Source: Ceratotherium simum simum
Lineage: Eukaryota > Chordata > Mammalia > Perissodactyla > Rhinocerotidae
Reading direction: 5' to 3'
Assembly: GCF_000283155.1 (NCBI RefSeq)
Contig: NW_004454288.1
Location: 1,912,049 to 1,976,048 of the forward strand
Length of the DNA: 64,000 nucleotides
In this document: in pieces, positions 55,530-64,000 of the stretch
Layout of the letters: every line of letters starts with the position of its first letter
How positions within the stretch are numbered: position 1 is the first letter of the stretch
The notes under the pieces: model-generated
The model's input: only the letters and a program-made list of their open reading frames with translations
Told to the model about the DNA's origin: nothing
The model's database searches: none
Made by a program: the position numbers and the translations under genes

Positions 55530-56580
55530 GTGCTGTCGTTAAGCCCCAAATCTAGGAGTCAGCTTTAATTGTTTCCTCACTTCTAATTCAACAGCACGTC
55601 TTATCGTCCAGAAGGAATCTAAAATCTGTCCCCTTCTCTTCACGTCTATAGCCACCACCTTGGATCTAGTCACCATCATCTCTTGCCTGGACTTCAGCGA
55701 CAGCCAGCTGGTCTTCCCTGTTTCCATTCTGCCACCTCACAGTCCCTTTTCTACTCAACAGCCAGAGCAGTCTTTAGAAAACATAGGTTGGAGCATGTCG
55801 CTCCCTTTCTTACAATTGCTCATTTCCGTGGCTACAAAGGTCCACCATCATGGCCCTTGCTTACTTCTTCAATGGAATCTTTCATTACTCTTCTCCCCAC
55901 TCCTCACACTATAGTTGTACTGGCTTCTCTCTCGTTCCTTGAACACACCAAGCTCTTTCTTGCCTTCTGGCTTTTGCATTACTGTTCCCTCTGCCTGGAA
56001 AGATCTTCCCTTAGTGTTTCTCATGATTGATTCCTTTTCTCCTTTTTGTCTTTAGAGACATCTTCCTTTATTTTATTTTATTTTTTTTATAATTTTATTT
56101 ATTTATTTTTTCCCCCAAAGCCCAGTAGATAGTTGTATGTCATAGCTGCACATCCTTCTAGTTGCTGTATGTGGGACGCGGCCTCAGCATGGCTGGAGAA
56201 GCGGTGCGTGGGTGTGCACCTGGGATCCGAACCCGGGCCGCCAGCACCGGAGCGCACGTACTTAACCTCTAAGCCACGGGGCCGGCCCGAGACATCTTCC
56301 TTTAAAAACCCATGTAAAGCCCTCCTCTCCCCTCCCCCATCAGTTAGTCTCTGATTAGGTGTCTCTGTTATTTCCCTCATGGCATTTATTATCTGAAATT
56401 ACCTGGTTTATTTCCTTGTTTACTTCTTTATAATCTGTTTACCCACTAGAAATAAGCTCCCTGATGGTAAGGATGTTGTCTTGTTCACCACTGTATTCCC
56501 TGAGCCTGGCACAGTACCCAACACATAACAAACTCCGTGAATATTCATTGAACGAATGAATGAGTCAAGGAACTGGATGT
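55530..56580 (+). mobile_element. L2 LINE, ORF2 end to 3' terminus, hit by an ERE
   Basis: 'ccatcatctcttgcctggac', 'ccacctcacagtcccttttctac', 'ggagcatgtcgctccctttc', 'tccctctgcctggaaagatc' then, after the SINE at 56,071-56,288, 'tgttcaccactgtattccctgagcctggcacag' and 'gtgaatattcattgaacgaatgaatgagtc'. L2 is continuous across the SINE. The open frames are decayed L2 ORF2. Confidence 0.88.
56071..56288 (-). mobile_element. ERE SINE with 16-bp TSD
   Basis: GAGACATCTTCCTTTA at 56,055-56,070 and 56,289-56,304. The minus-strand head is GGGCCGGCCCCGTGGCTTAG; box B is GGTTCGGATCCCAGG. The tail is an (AAAAT)n-like run. Several CpGs are kept, so it is relatively young. Confidence 0.95.
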
Positions 56581-57049
56581 TCCAGTATTTCAGGACTCCC
56601 CTCATTACAGTGAAATGCATAGACTCACAAGATTGAACTTAACAGCCCCAGCAAGATCATTAACCTCTGATCTGGGTCACTGAGATTGACAAAGTACCTC
56701 TTTCCCCCCAGCTTGATGGAGATCATATCTATAAATACGTCTGGGTATTTGAGCTCTTTACATGTGGTAAAACAGTGAGTCTAAATAGACTGCTTTCCTG
56801 ACAGAGTTGGGTCAACAGAATACTTTATCCCAGAGAGGCAGAGGGGGTTGAAGCCTCAGGGCTACATCAGTTCGGGAGCTCAAGGGATGTTCATCATGCA
56901 AGCTGTACAAATAGGTTGTGACCTAGTGGTAGTTCTGGGAACTTATCACATATTCACTTAAAAAATCATGCTGGCTTCTGCATGGAGGATGGATTGGAAG
57001 GAGGCAAGAAGGAGTATGGGGCATTTGTTAGTGGTCTTTCATTTGTGAG
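56581..57049. other. Intergenic, nothing recognised
   Basis: No gene or clear repeat. Confidence 0.45.
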
Positions 57050-57175
57050 TGAACAGAAATTCAACACAAATTGGTTCCAGCAATAAAAGAACATGTTGAC
57101 TCATGTAACTGAGAAGGCTGAGCATGTAGGGCTTCAGGTATAGGTGGATCCAGGGGCTCAAAACTACTATTAGCC
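57050..57175 (+). mobile_element. Interspersed repeat, family as at 31.4 kb (fragment)
   Basis: 'gtgaacagaaattcaacacaaattggttcc', 'gactcatgtaactgagaagg' and 'ggtggatccaggggctcaaa' match the opening of the 31,415 copy. Confidence 0.55.
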
Positions 57176-57189
57176 AAGATGTGTAGCTT

Positions 57190-57836
57190 AATTACCTCCT
57201 CTCTCTTGAGCATGAGCTGGACTTAATGACTTGCTTCCAAAGAACAGAATATGGAAAGGGGAAAAAAAAAAGGTAACTCTAAGTGGAGAAGCCTGGCAAA
57301 CATTATGTTGGCCAGGTGATCAAGGTTAACATCGCCATTGGCCATTGACAAGTCATTTTGATAACACGTGCTCCCTGCTATGACGTGACCAGGAGGGCAC
57401 CTCACTTCTGGGATATTTTTCCCCCAAGCCCATAACTCCATTCCATGATAAAATCATTAGACAAACCCAAATTAAGGGACAATCTGCAAAATATCTGACC
57501 AGTACTCTACAAAACTCTCAAAACCGTGAAAAACAAGAAAAGACTGAGAAACTATCACAGACTATAGGAGCCCCAGGATATATGACAACTAAATAGAATG
57601 GTCTCCTGGATTGGATCCTGAAACCGCGAATGTCATTAGTGGAAAAGCTAGTGAAATCTGAATAAAGTCTGGACTTTAGTTAACGGTAATGTACCAGAGT
57701 TGGTTTCTTAGCTGTGATAAATGTCCCAGGGCGATGTAAGACGTTAACTTCGAGGGAAACTGGGTGAGGAACTCTGTACTATCTTTGCAACTTTTCTGTA
57801 AATCTAAAATTGTTCCCAAGTAAAAAGTTTATTAAA
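57190..57836 (+). mobile_element. L1ME-type 3' end
   Basis: 'ggaaaggggaaaaaaaaaaggtaac', 'gccaggtgatcaaggttaacatc', 'gaaactatcacagactatagg', 'gtgaaatctgaataaagtctgg', 'cttttctgtaaatctaaaattgttc' and the tail 'aaaaagtttattaaa' match old L1ME/L1MC 3' sequence. Confidence 0.82.
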
Positions 57837-58554
57837 TCCTTGGTATCTACCCAAATAAGTTGAAAACTTACGTCCACACAAAAGCCGGCACACGGATGTT
57901 TATGGCAGTTTTGTTCGTAATTGCCAAAAGATGGAAGCAACCAAGATGTCCTTCAGTAGATGAATGGAGAAATCAGCTGTGGTACATTCGGACAATGGAA
58001 CAGTGTTCAGCACTAAAAAGAAATGAGCTATCAAGCTGTGAAAAGATATAGAGGAAGCTTAAATGCATATTACTAAGTGAAAGAAGTCTGAAGAGGCTAC
58101 ATACTATATGATGCCAACACTACGACATTTTGGAAAAGGCAAAACTGGAGAGGCATTAAAAAGCTCAGTGGTTGCCAGGGGTTAGGAAGGAGGGAGGGAT
58201 GGATAGGCAGAGCACAGAGGATTTGTAGAGTAGTGAAACTATTTTGTGTGATACTATAATGGTGGATACACACATACATAGATACATAAATTTTACCCAA
58301 GTCTAAACCTATAGAATGTACAGCATCACGAATGAACCCTAATGTAAACTAGGGACTTTGGCTGAGAATAAAGTGTCAATGTAGGTTCATCAGTTGTCAC
58401 AAATGTACCAGTCTGGTGGGGGTGTTGATAGTGAGGGAAGCTGTGGGTGTTTGGGGACGGGGATATAAGCGATCTCTGTATACTTTCCACTCAATTTTGC
58501 TGTGAACCTAAAACTGCTCTAAACATACAGTCTATTTTTTAAAAGTTTATTAAA
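57837..58554 (+). mobile_element. Second, 5'-truncated L1 3' end
   Basis: 'acttacgtccacacaaaagccggcacacgg', 'attgccaaaagatggaagcaaccaagatgtccttcag', 'ggttgccaggggttagg' and 'aaaactgctctaaacatac' are the L1MA/L1MB 3' end. AAAAGTTTATTAAA at 57,823-57,836 recurs at 58,541-58,554, consistent with insertion into the tail of the previous L1. Confidence 0.8.
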
Positions 58555-58627
58555 AAAACAAAACTATCAGCAGGACCCAGTTTCTCCCTATTTCTGAGTT
58601 CTGCTTTCCTTGCTGTCAGCTCTTCTC

Positions 58628-58765
58628 ATAGGTAGGATGACCAATCACCCTGGTTTCCCTGAGACAGTCCCAATGTTTGCCTATTATCCAGCATAATTAT
58701 TAATGGCATCTCCTTTTACTCTGAAAAGTGTCCTGGTTTGGATGATAAATTACAGGGTCACCTAA
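58628..58765. repeat. Palindromic MITE-like element
   Basis: 'ggatgaccaatcaccctggtttccctgagacagtccc' to 'agtgtcctggtttggatgataaattacagggtcacc'. The ends are inverted and related to 52,432-52,597. Confidence 0.6.
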
Positions 58766-58779
58766 CTCCCGGTGTGGAC

Positions 58780-59075
58780 CTCAGGAGCTTTAGGGCCAAG
58801 AGGCAGGAGAGGGTCTTGTTTCTTAGCCGTTCTGACAAAAGTCCCAGCACTGAGTCTGACTGGCTTGGATTGAGTAGGTGACCAATCGGGAAGCAGCAGT
58901 CTGGCTAGGGGCGTGTTGTGCTCCCGTTGGCCAAGTCTGGGCCACATGCCCACCACTCGCACCAGCACTGGAGCCGGCTCCACCCAAATCACATTAGAAA
59001 GGGGGAGGGCTTGTTTTTAAGGCTGAATTAGAGGCAGGATGGGTACTAGGCAGGCAAAAACACCAACGTCAACCA
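58780..59075 (+). mobile_element. Interspersed repeat, family as at 31.4 kb (3' part)
   Basis: 'ccgttggccaagtctgggccacatgcccacc', 'tccacccaaatcacattag' and 'ggatgggtactaggcaggcaaaaacacc' match the later part of this dispersed family. Confidence 0.5.
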
Positions 59076-59544
59076 GATGGGGAGAGATGAGGTTTTTGAA
59101 TGATTTCCTTTCCACCTTCCCAAATTAGGATGGGTTTAAAGTGTCACTCATAACTCCTTGCTCTCACTCTCTTGCATCATGGTTAGTGTGTTAAGAATCA
59201 CACATGACCTGCAGACTATCTTGTCTTGGCCACAGTTCAGAGTGATCGATTGGTGCCATGTTTGTTGTTGTTTTCTTACCTGTGAGAGCTGGGAGTTATT
59301 GGACTGCTTGTGAGTTGTGATTTGTACTTGCTTCAAGTTTCTCTTACATTTTACCCATGCCCAAAGGAGAAATTTTGCTATATCTGTAGAGGAATATTGT
59401 GAATTCCACCTGGAATATGTGTCAATGATGGGGGCTGGGTGAGAACCATCGCTGCAGTGAATGGATGGTCGTTCTCTATAACAAGAGGTCTCAGGGCCAC
59501 CCAGCATGCTGGGTTCTTTGCAAGTCCCACCCACTTGGGCAGTA
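59076..59544. other. Intergenic, nothing recognised
   Basis: The 135-codon minus-strand open frame at 59,148-59,555 has no recognisable domain or codon signature and no supporting context. Confidence 0.45.
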
Positions 59545-59785
59545 GATGTAAGCACTGATTAAGGTCACAGGCTCAGAGGGAGGACAGCCTGTGTTGGAAC
59601 CTCAGGGCTGCCAAAACTGTGTGACCTTGGGCAAGTTACTCAATCTCTCTGAGAATGAGACTAATAATCGTGCCTCCTTCATAGCATTATTTTAGGATTA
59701 AAATCACATTTTAATATAATGCATAGGAAGCACTTAGCAGTGAGTTGCATCTGGTAAGAGTTCAATTAATCTTCCCTGTTATTTT
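59545..59785 (+). mobile_element. MIR SINE, near full length
   Basis: 'agcactgattaaggtcacagg', 'tgtgaccttgggcaagttactcaatctctctgag' and 'atgcataggaagcacttagcag'. Confidence 0.9.
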
Positions 59786-59852
59786 TACTCTCAGGACAAC
59801 TCCAGAGGCTTGCCTGCAAGAAGTCAGCATTTTAATCCAGGATGCCCTAAGG

Positions 59853-60032
59853 CAGTACAACTCAAAGTGTGGTCCTTAGTCCTGCAGCAGCCGCAGCAGC
59901 AGCTGAGCGCCTATTAGAAAGGCAGATTTACGGGCCCCACTTCACACCTTCTGAACCCGAATCTCTGGGGTTGAGGCTGCAGTTTACCAAGCTCTCCAGT
60001 GATTTATATGCTCGCAAAGTTGAGAACCACCG
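59853..60032 (+). mobile_element. MER5A hAT-Charlie MITE
   Basis: 'cagtacaactcaaagtgtggtcc', 'tattagaaaggcagatttacgggccccac', 'aatctctggggttgaggc' and 'agttgagaaccaccg'. A GCA/CAGCAG run replaces the usual 'cagcatcagcatcac'. Flanks CCCTAAGG and CCTTAAAG may be a decayed target duplication. Confidence 0.85.
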
Positions 60033-60339
60033 CCTTAAAGTGCTTTTGCGTTAACCCCAGCTCCAGACGGCAGTGTTTCCAAGACGCAACCTTGCTGTCC
60101 TGAGAAATGATGGGAGGAAAGAGGATAAAGCAGAAGCCACGAGGTGTGAGGAGGAGGCATTGGTCCCTGGGGATGCTCTTTGGGACCTAGACTCTGTCCC
60201 GAGGTGCAGGACACTCTGTAAACGTGAGCCGCCCCCTGAGGCCACACCTGTCTGGAAGACTTTAAGATGCAAAGAAAGAGGGTGGGTAGTTATTCATTAA
60301 TGAAGCTTTTACTTTGTGGAAGTCTTTCTCTCTTCTTCT

Positions 60340-61650
60340 GGCTTCCATAACTATTCTGAGCTATCCTGATTTTCCTTGACCCCAAAGTCTCCTTTTGCAT
60401 CTCCTTCCTCCCCTGCCCTCAAACACTGTTCTCCGGAGCCCCTCTCTCAGCCCAGCCCTCAACACTCAGGTGTATCTGCCCATGTGATCTCATGCGCGCC
60501 CGTCGCTTCAACCATCATGAGTCTTTGTCTGGAGCCTTGACTTCTCTCTGGAACTCCAGGTCAGTACCTCTAATCGCCAATAGCACTTTCCACCAAGAGG
60601 CCACTCAGTCACCTCTGACTTAAAATGCCCAACACAACCTCAGTTATCTTCCTCTCTCACACCTGATTTTCTCTCTGGGTTCCTCGTCCTTGAATGACCT
60701 CTTGCACCTCTCCTTCCCACCCGCACCCACCTTACACTCCAACTGCACTTGACTAGTAGCAGATTCTCAAAGGTATGCTGCATTTTCCCAACTTGATGGC
60801 TTCAATATTACCTCCACCAAGAATCCTTTTCATCTAACGTCTACTCATAAATTGCCTACTCCTCCTTCTTCCTCTTTCTAGCAAATGGCACTACCGTCCA
60901 TCCAGTTGCTGAAGCCCCAAATCTAGGAGCGTCCTGGCCTCCTCGCTTTTTCTTACCCATAGCTAGCAAGACAGCAGCAAGTCCTGCTGTCTGTCTTCCA
61001 TATGTGTCTAGGATCCCTCCAATTCTTTCTATCTCCACTGCCACCCCCTTAATCCAAGTCACCATCACCTCTAACCCACACTGCGATGAGACTTCCTAGC
61101 AAGTCTCCCTGCCTCCATCCTCTCTTCACCTAACAACTAGAACCATCTTTCTAAACTACAGAAAGTATCACTCCCCAGCTTTGACTCTGCCAATGCCTTT
61201 CCATCTTTCTTAGAATAAAATCCAAACACGTAATCTTCAAGGCCTTACATGATCTGGGCCCCACTGGCCTTTCTCTCATGTCCGCTCTCATTTTGTCATG
61301 TGGGTCTTCATTCTGTTCCTTAAACTCACCCAGCTCGTTCCCATCTCAGGGCCTTTGCACTTGCCATTTCCTCCCCCTGGTCCCTGTGCCCTAGATCTGC
61401 ACATGGCTGACCTCTTTGACATTTGGGGGGAAGACCACCTACCCAAAGGAGCCCTTCCTTGTCACTTCCTATCATATTATTAGCTGATGCCATTTTTCTT
61501 TCCTTCTTAGCACTTATCACTGGCTGAAAATACCTTGTTTATTTATTTATGTATGAGACCAGTGACCATAGCTCCTGCTGCTCCCGTGCCTAGAACAGTG
61601 CCAGGTCAGAATAGGCACTCAGTAGACATTGGTTGAATAAATGTCTAAAG
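60340..61650 (+). mobile_element. L2 LINE, about 1.3 kb to the 3' terminus
   Basis: Ordered L2 marks: 'aagccccaaatctaggagcg', 'ctccactgccacccccttaatcc', 'acttcctagcaagtctccctgcctcc', 'aaggccttacatgatctgggcccc', 'tcagggcctttgcacttgcc', 'ccttcttagcacttatcac', 'gaacagtgccaggtcagaataggcactcag'. The longest L2 copy in the window; ORF2 is decayed. Confidence 0.9.
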
Positions 61651-63778
61651 TGCCTTTCCAAATTTTCTAGTTTGAATAAACTCCTTGCCCCTTGTACCTT
61701 GTCGTAGGCTGGGTTCTAAGGAAACAGACTGTGAGGCAGAGATTTGCATGTGGGAAACATTTTGGGGGGTGCTCTTAGGCACAGCACCAGTGAGGGAGCA
61801 AGAGAAGTAGGAATGGGTGGAGGGAGAAGTTGAGCCGCGATGGAGCGGCAAGAGAGAGCTCGGCTGATCCAGGGGGTACTCCATAGCTGGGATGGCCCTT
61901 CGGAGATGTCCTTAATCGAGGCAAGGCTCTTGTAACCCCACATCAGCCAGTCGTTGCATAAGGCTGCCCCTGGGGAGGACGTATAACCTTAAACAAGGCG
62001 GATTCCCTCAGCTGAGGGCAGCTCCTGGAGAAGCATCCAGTTGTGAGCTGATAGCAACCAACACTTCTGGCAGCTGGGGGAATGAAGCCATACAAAGACT
62101 ATCTGGGCAGCCCACGTGGTGTCCACTACCCGCCCCATACATAGCATTTTGCAGAATCTACTGTATGTCACTTAGTTCTGTATATCCAGCTCTCCCTCTC
62201 AATTTACAGGCCCCTGGAAAGCAGGAACTAAGATTTTCCCATTTTGATGTTCCCTGTAATGCTCAACACATATCATGTGTTTAGTAAACGGTATTTGAAC
62301 TTAATTTAGCAGGAAAAAATTGTAGCTAAGAATTTCCTTTATGTTTGAGAAATTCTCAAGGTAGACTCCACAAAAGGATTAACGGCAACCCTCTTTGGGT
62401 TGGAGAAAGGAGGCCATAGCCAGGCTCCCAGATCTGTAGGCACAGGAACTGAGCAAGAATATTCCTCTACTTAATGAATAAGTTTCAGACTCTTAGCCAC
62501 TGGGTGCCTTCCTCTATTTGAAAAGCAGAACACAAGTGAGCGCTGAGCAGCACAGATCTGGACCCCTGGTACACAATACTCCAGTGTGGGAGTGTTTTCA
62601 TAAGATGGAAATTTTTTGGTGAATTCAATGTATTTTGTTGCATTCCTTCCGGACACAATACCTAGAATACACAGGCTGGAGGAAGGAGCCAGAAGGAAGA
62701 GGAATAATTGAGAAAAATAATGGGTTTCAAACTAGAGTTCAACCCTAGTTAGCAAAAAATTCAATGTGTCTTTCTAACAGATGAATAATTGAACAGAATA
62801 AGACATAGGATGCCAAACATAAGGCTCTTGACAAGGATTATCAATTCTGGGTTGAACCATCTCAAATCTATGCTGGTGCCAGACTCTCCACCCAGCTGGA
62901 ATGGCTTATGTCTCTCTTACTCCTTGTTTCTTAGACTCACAGTGGTTGGGGTTTTACCAGCCCTGTCCCAGCTGGGTGAAGACAGTGAGAGGTGCTAGGG
63001 CAGTGGTAGAAGGGGTCTCATTGATTTAGGAATTGGGGGAGCAGCTGGAGTGGAGAGAGGAAACCATCTACTTGGACTGTGATAAAATGCTGTGAACTGT
63101 GTCCCTTTGGACTCCAGGATTAAACACAGAAAAGTCAGAGACCAGAATATATCACAACACCTTTGAGGTTTTATTAATGTCATGATCTTTCTACACATGG
63201 GAATAAGACTATGATGTCCCCAGCAAACTCAAAGGAGTTATGTGTATTTGAAGAGTGTTTCATAAGTCACCAACCAATTCAGCCATTCTTCTCATCATCT
63301 TAATAACCTACCTTCCATGTCAAGTTGCAGGGAGGTACCCTACTCATCAAAAGAGGTAGCTTAAGCAAATTTCATGTACATTATGGCTTTGGATGGTTTC
63401 TTTGTGTTTCCCATTTTTGAGATCTTAGTGACTTATGATAGTCAGCATATGCTGAGTGTAGAGGACAGTCGACGAGAAGGCTCCAGGGAGTATTCCGCAG
63501 CTTCCTCTCAACAATCTCACCATGTCTACCATGGATCAATCAGACAAATACCCAGACTGGAGTCTGGCCAGATTATGAAGATTGACACTTGGGGTGACTG
63601 GGCAGGCACTAAGTGTCCCAGGGCAGGGCAAGCCCAGTAGGCCTGAGTACGTGGCCTGGGGTGTCTCTCATGAAGCCTTAGGGCCTGCAGGTGGTTGGAG
63701 CCCAATGGTGATAGAGACAGATCTGATGATACTAGATTGGCCATTGGAAGGCAGGTGGGTATTGTCAGGGAGACTCTC
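61651..63778. other. Intergenic, no gene seen
   Basis: Mostly unique. A patch at 61,705-61,900 ('gggttctaaggaaacagactgtgagg') resembles the internal part of an old MaLR-type repeat but is not assigned. No convincing exon. Confidence 0.45.
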
Positions 63779-64000
63779 TGTTGTGGCTTGAATTGTCTCC
63801 CCCTAAAAAGATGTGTTGAAGTATGAACCCTCAGTAATTCAGAGTGTGACCTTGTTTGGAAATAGGCGTTTATAGAGGTAATTAAGTTAAAATGAGATCA
63901 TCAGAGTGGGGCCTAATCCAGTATGACCGGTGTCCTTATAGAAAGGGGAAATTTGGACACAGAGACAGACAGGCACACAGGGAAGATGATGATAAGACAT
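63779..64000 (+). mobile_element. MLT1 MaLR LTR, cut by the window end
   Basis: TGTTGTGGCTTGAATTGTC, 'ctaaaaagatgtgttgaagtatgaaccctcagtaattcag', 'gtgaccttgtttggaaatagg', 'ggggcctaatccagtatgacc' and 'ggtgtccttatagaaagggg' are the 5' half of an MLT1 LTR. The rest lies beyond the window. Confidence 0.88.

Noticed and set aside
59148..59555. 135-codon minus-strand open frame
   Set aside because: No domain, no splice or promoter context, low-complexity Ser/Gln content; likely chance.
1..64000. A bacterial-type operon, phage, CRISPR array or other defence system
   Set aside because: Intron/exon structure, mammalian repeats, sparse coding and absence of operon-like ORF runs show this to be vertebrate nuclear DNA.

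Overview
The window reads as mammalian nuclear DNA, most likely from a perissodactyl (horse, rhinoceros or tapir group). The main sign is five tRNA-derived SINEs of the ERE type. Four of them have the GGCCGGCCC head, a tRNA-like A/B-box region and a tail ending in a run of A, and three keep target-site duplications of 14-16 bp. The background is typical of a placental genome: L1, L2, MIR, MaLR, hAT-Charlie MITEs and solo ERV LTRs. Nothing bacterial or viral is present beyond old endogenous LTRs. No CRISPR, rRNA or convincing tRNA gene was seen.

There is one protein-coding gene, on the plus strand, and only its end is here. Bases 1-1549 are intron. An exon from 1550 to the stop at 3120 encodes about 523 residues of a Ser/Lys/Pro-rich disordered tail, which I recognise as the C-terminus of the ubiquitin-specific protease USP31. 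A long 3'UTR follows, and I place its end at the AATAAA at 9774-9779. It holds a TG microsatellite, a Pumilio-type element and several possible proximal poly(A) signals. The catalytic USP domain lies upstream of the window.

From about 9.8 kb to 64 kb I find no gene. In the human genome the DNA downstream of USP31 lies between the convergent 3' ends of USP31 and HS3ST2, and this window is likely the same interval. Region by region: 9.8-15 kb holds a CTCF-like motif, then L2, MIR and minus-strand L1 relics. 15-19 kb is mostly unique and includes a candidate conserved noncoding element. 20-26 kb is one plus-strand L1 interrupted by two SINEs and two solo LTRs with target-site duplications. 26.4-27.4 kb is a third solo LTR, of the same family as the first but inverted. 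28-37 kb has old L1/L2 relics, a full-length MER20-like element, a double palindrome of CCAAT boxes, a second candidate conserved element and a fourth solo LTR. 37-54 kb is unique sequence with MIR/L2 pieces, an L1 3' end hit by an ERE, and an MLT1 LTR. 54-64 kb is L2-rich, with two more EREs, two L1 3' ends one inside the other, and an MLT1 LTR cut by the window edge.

No novel molecular system stands out. The most informative features are the nested insertions at 20-27 kb, which give a relative order of events, and three unique blocks that could be enhancers. Repeat family names come from recognising consensus sequences, not from a search. Boundaries without a target-site duplication are approximate.
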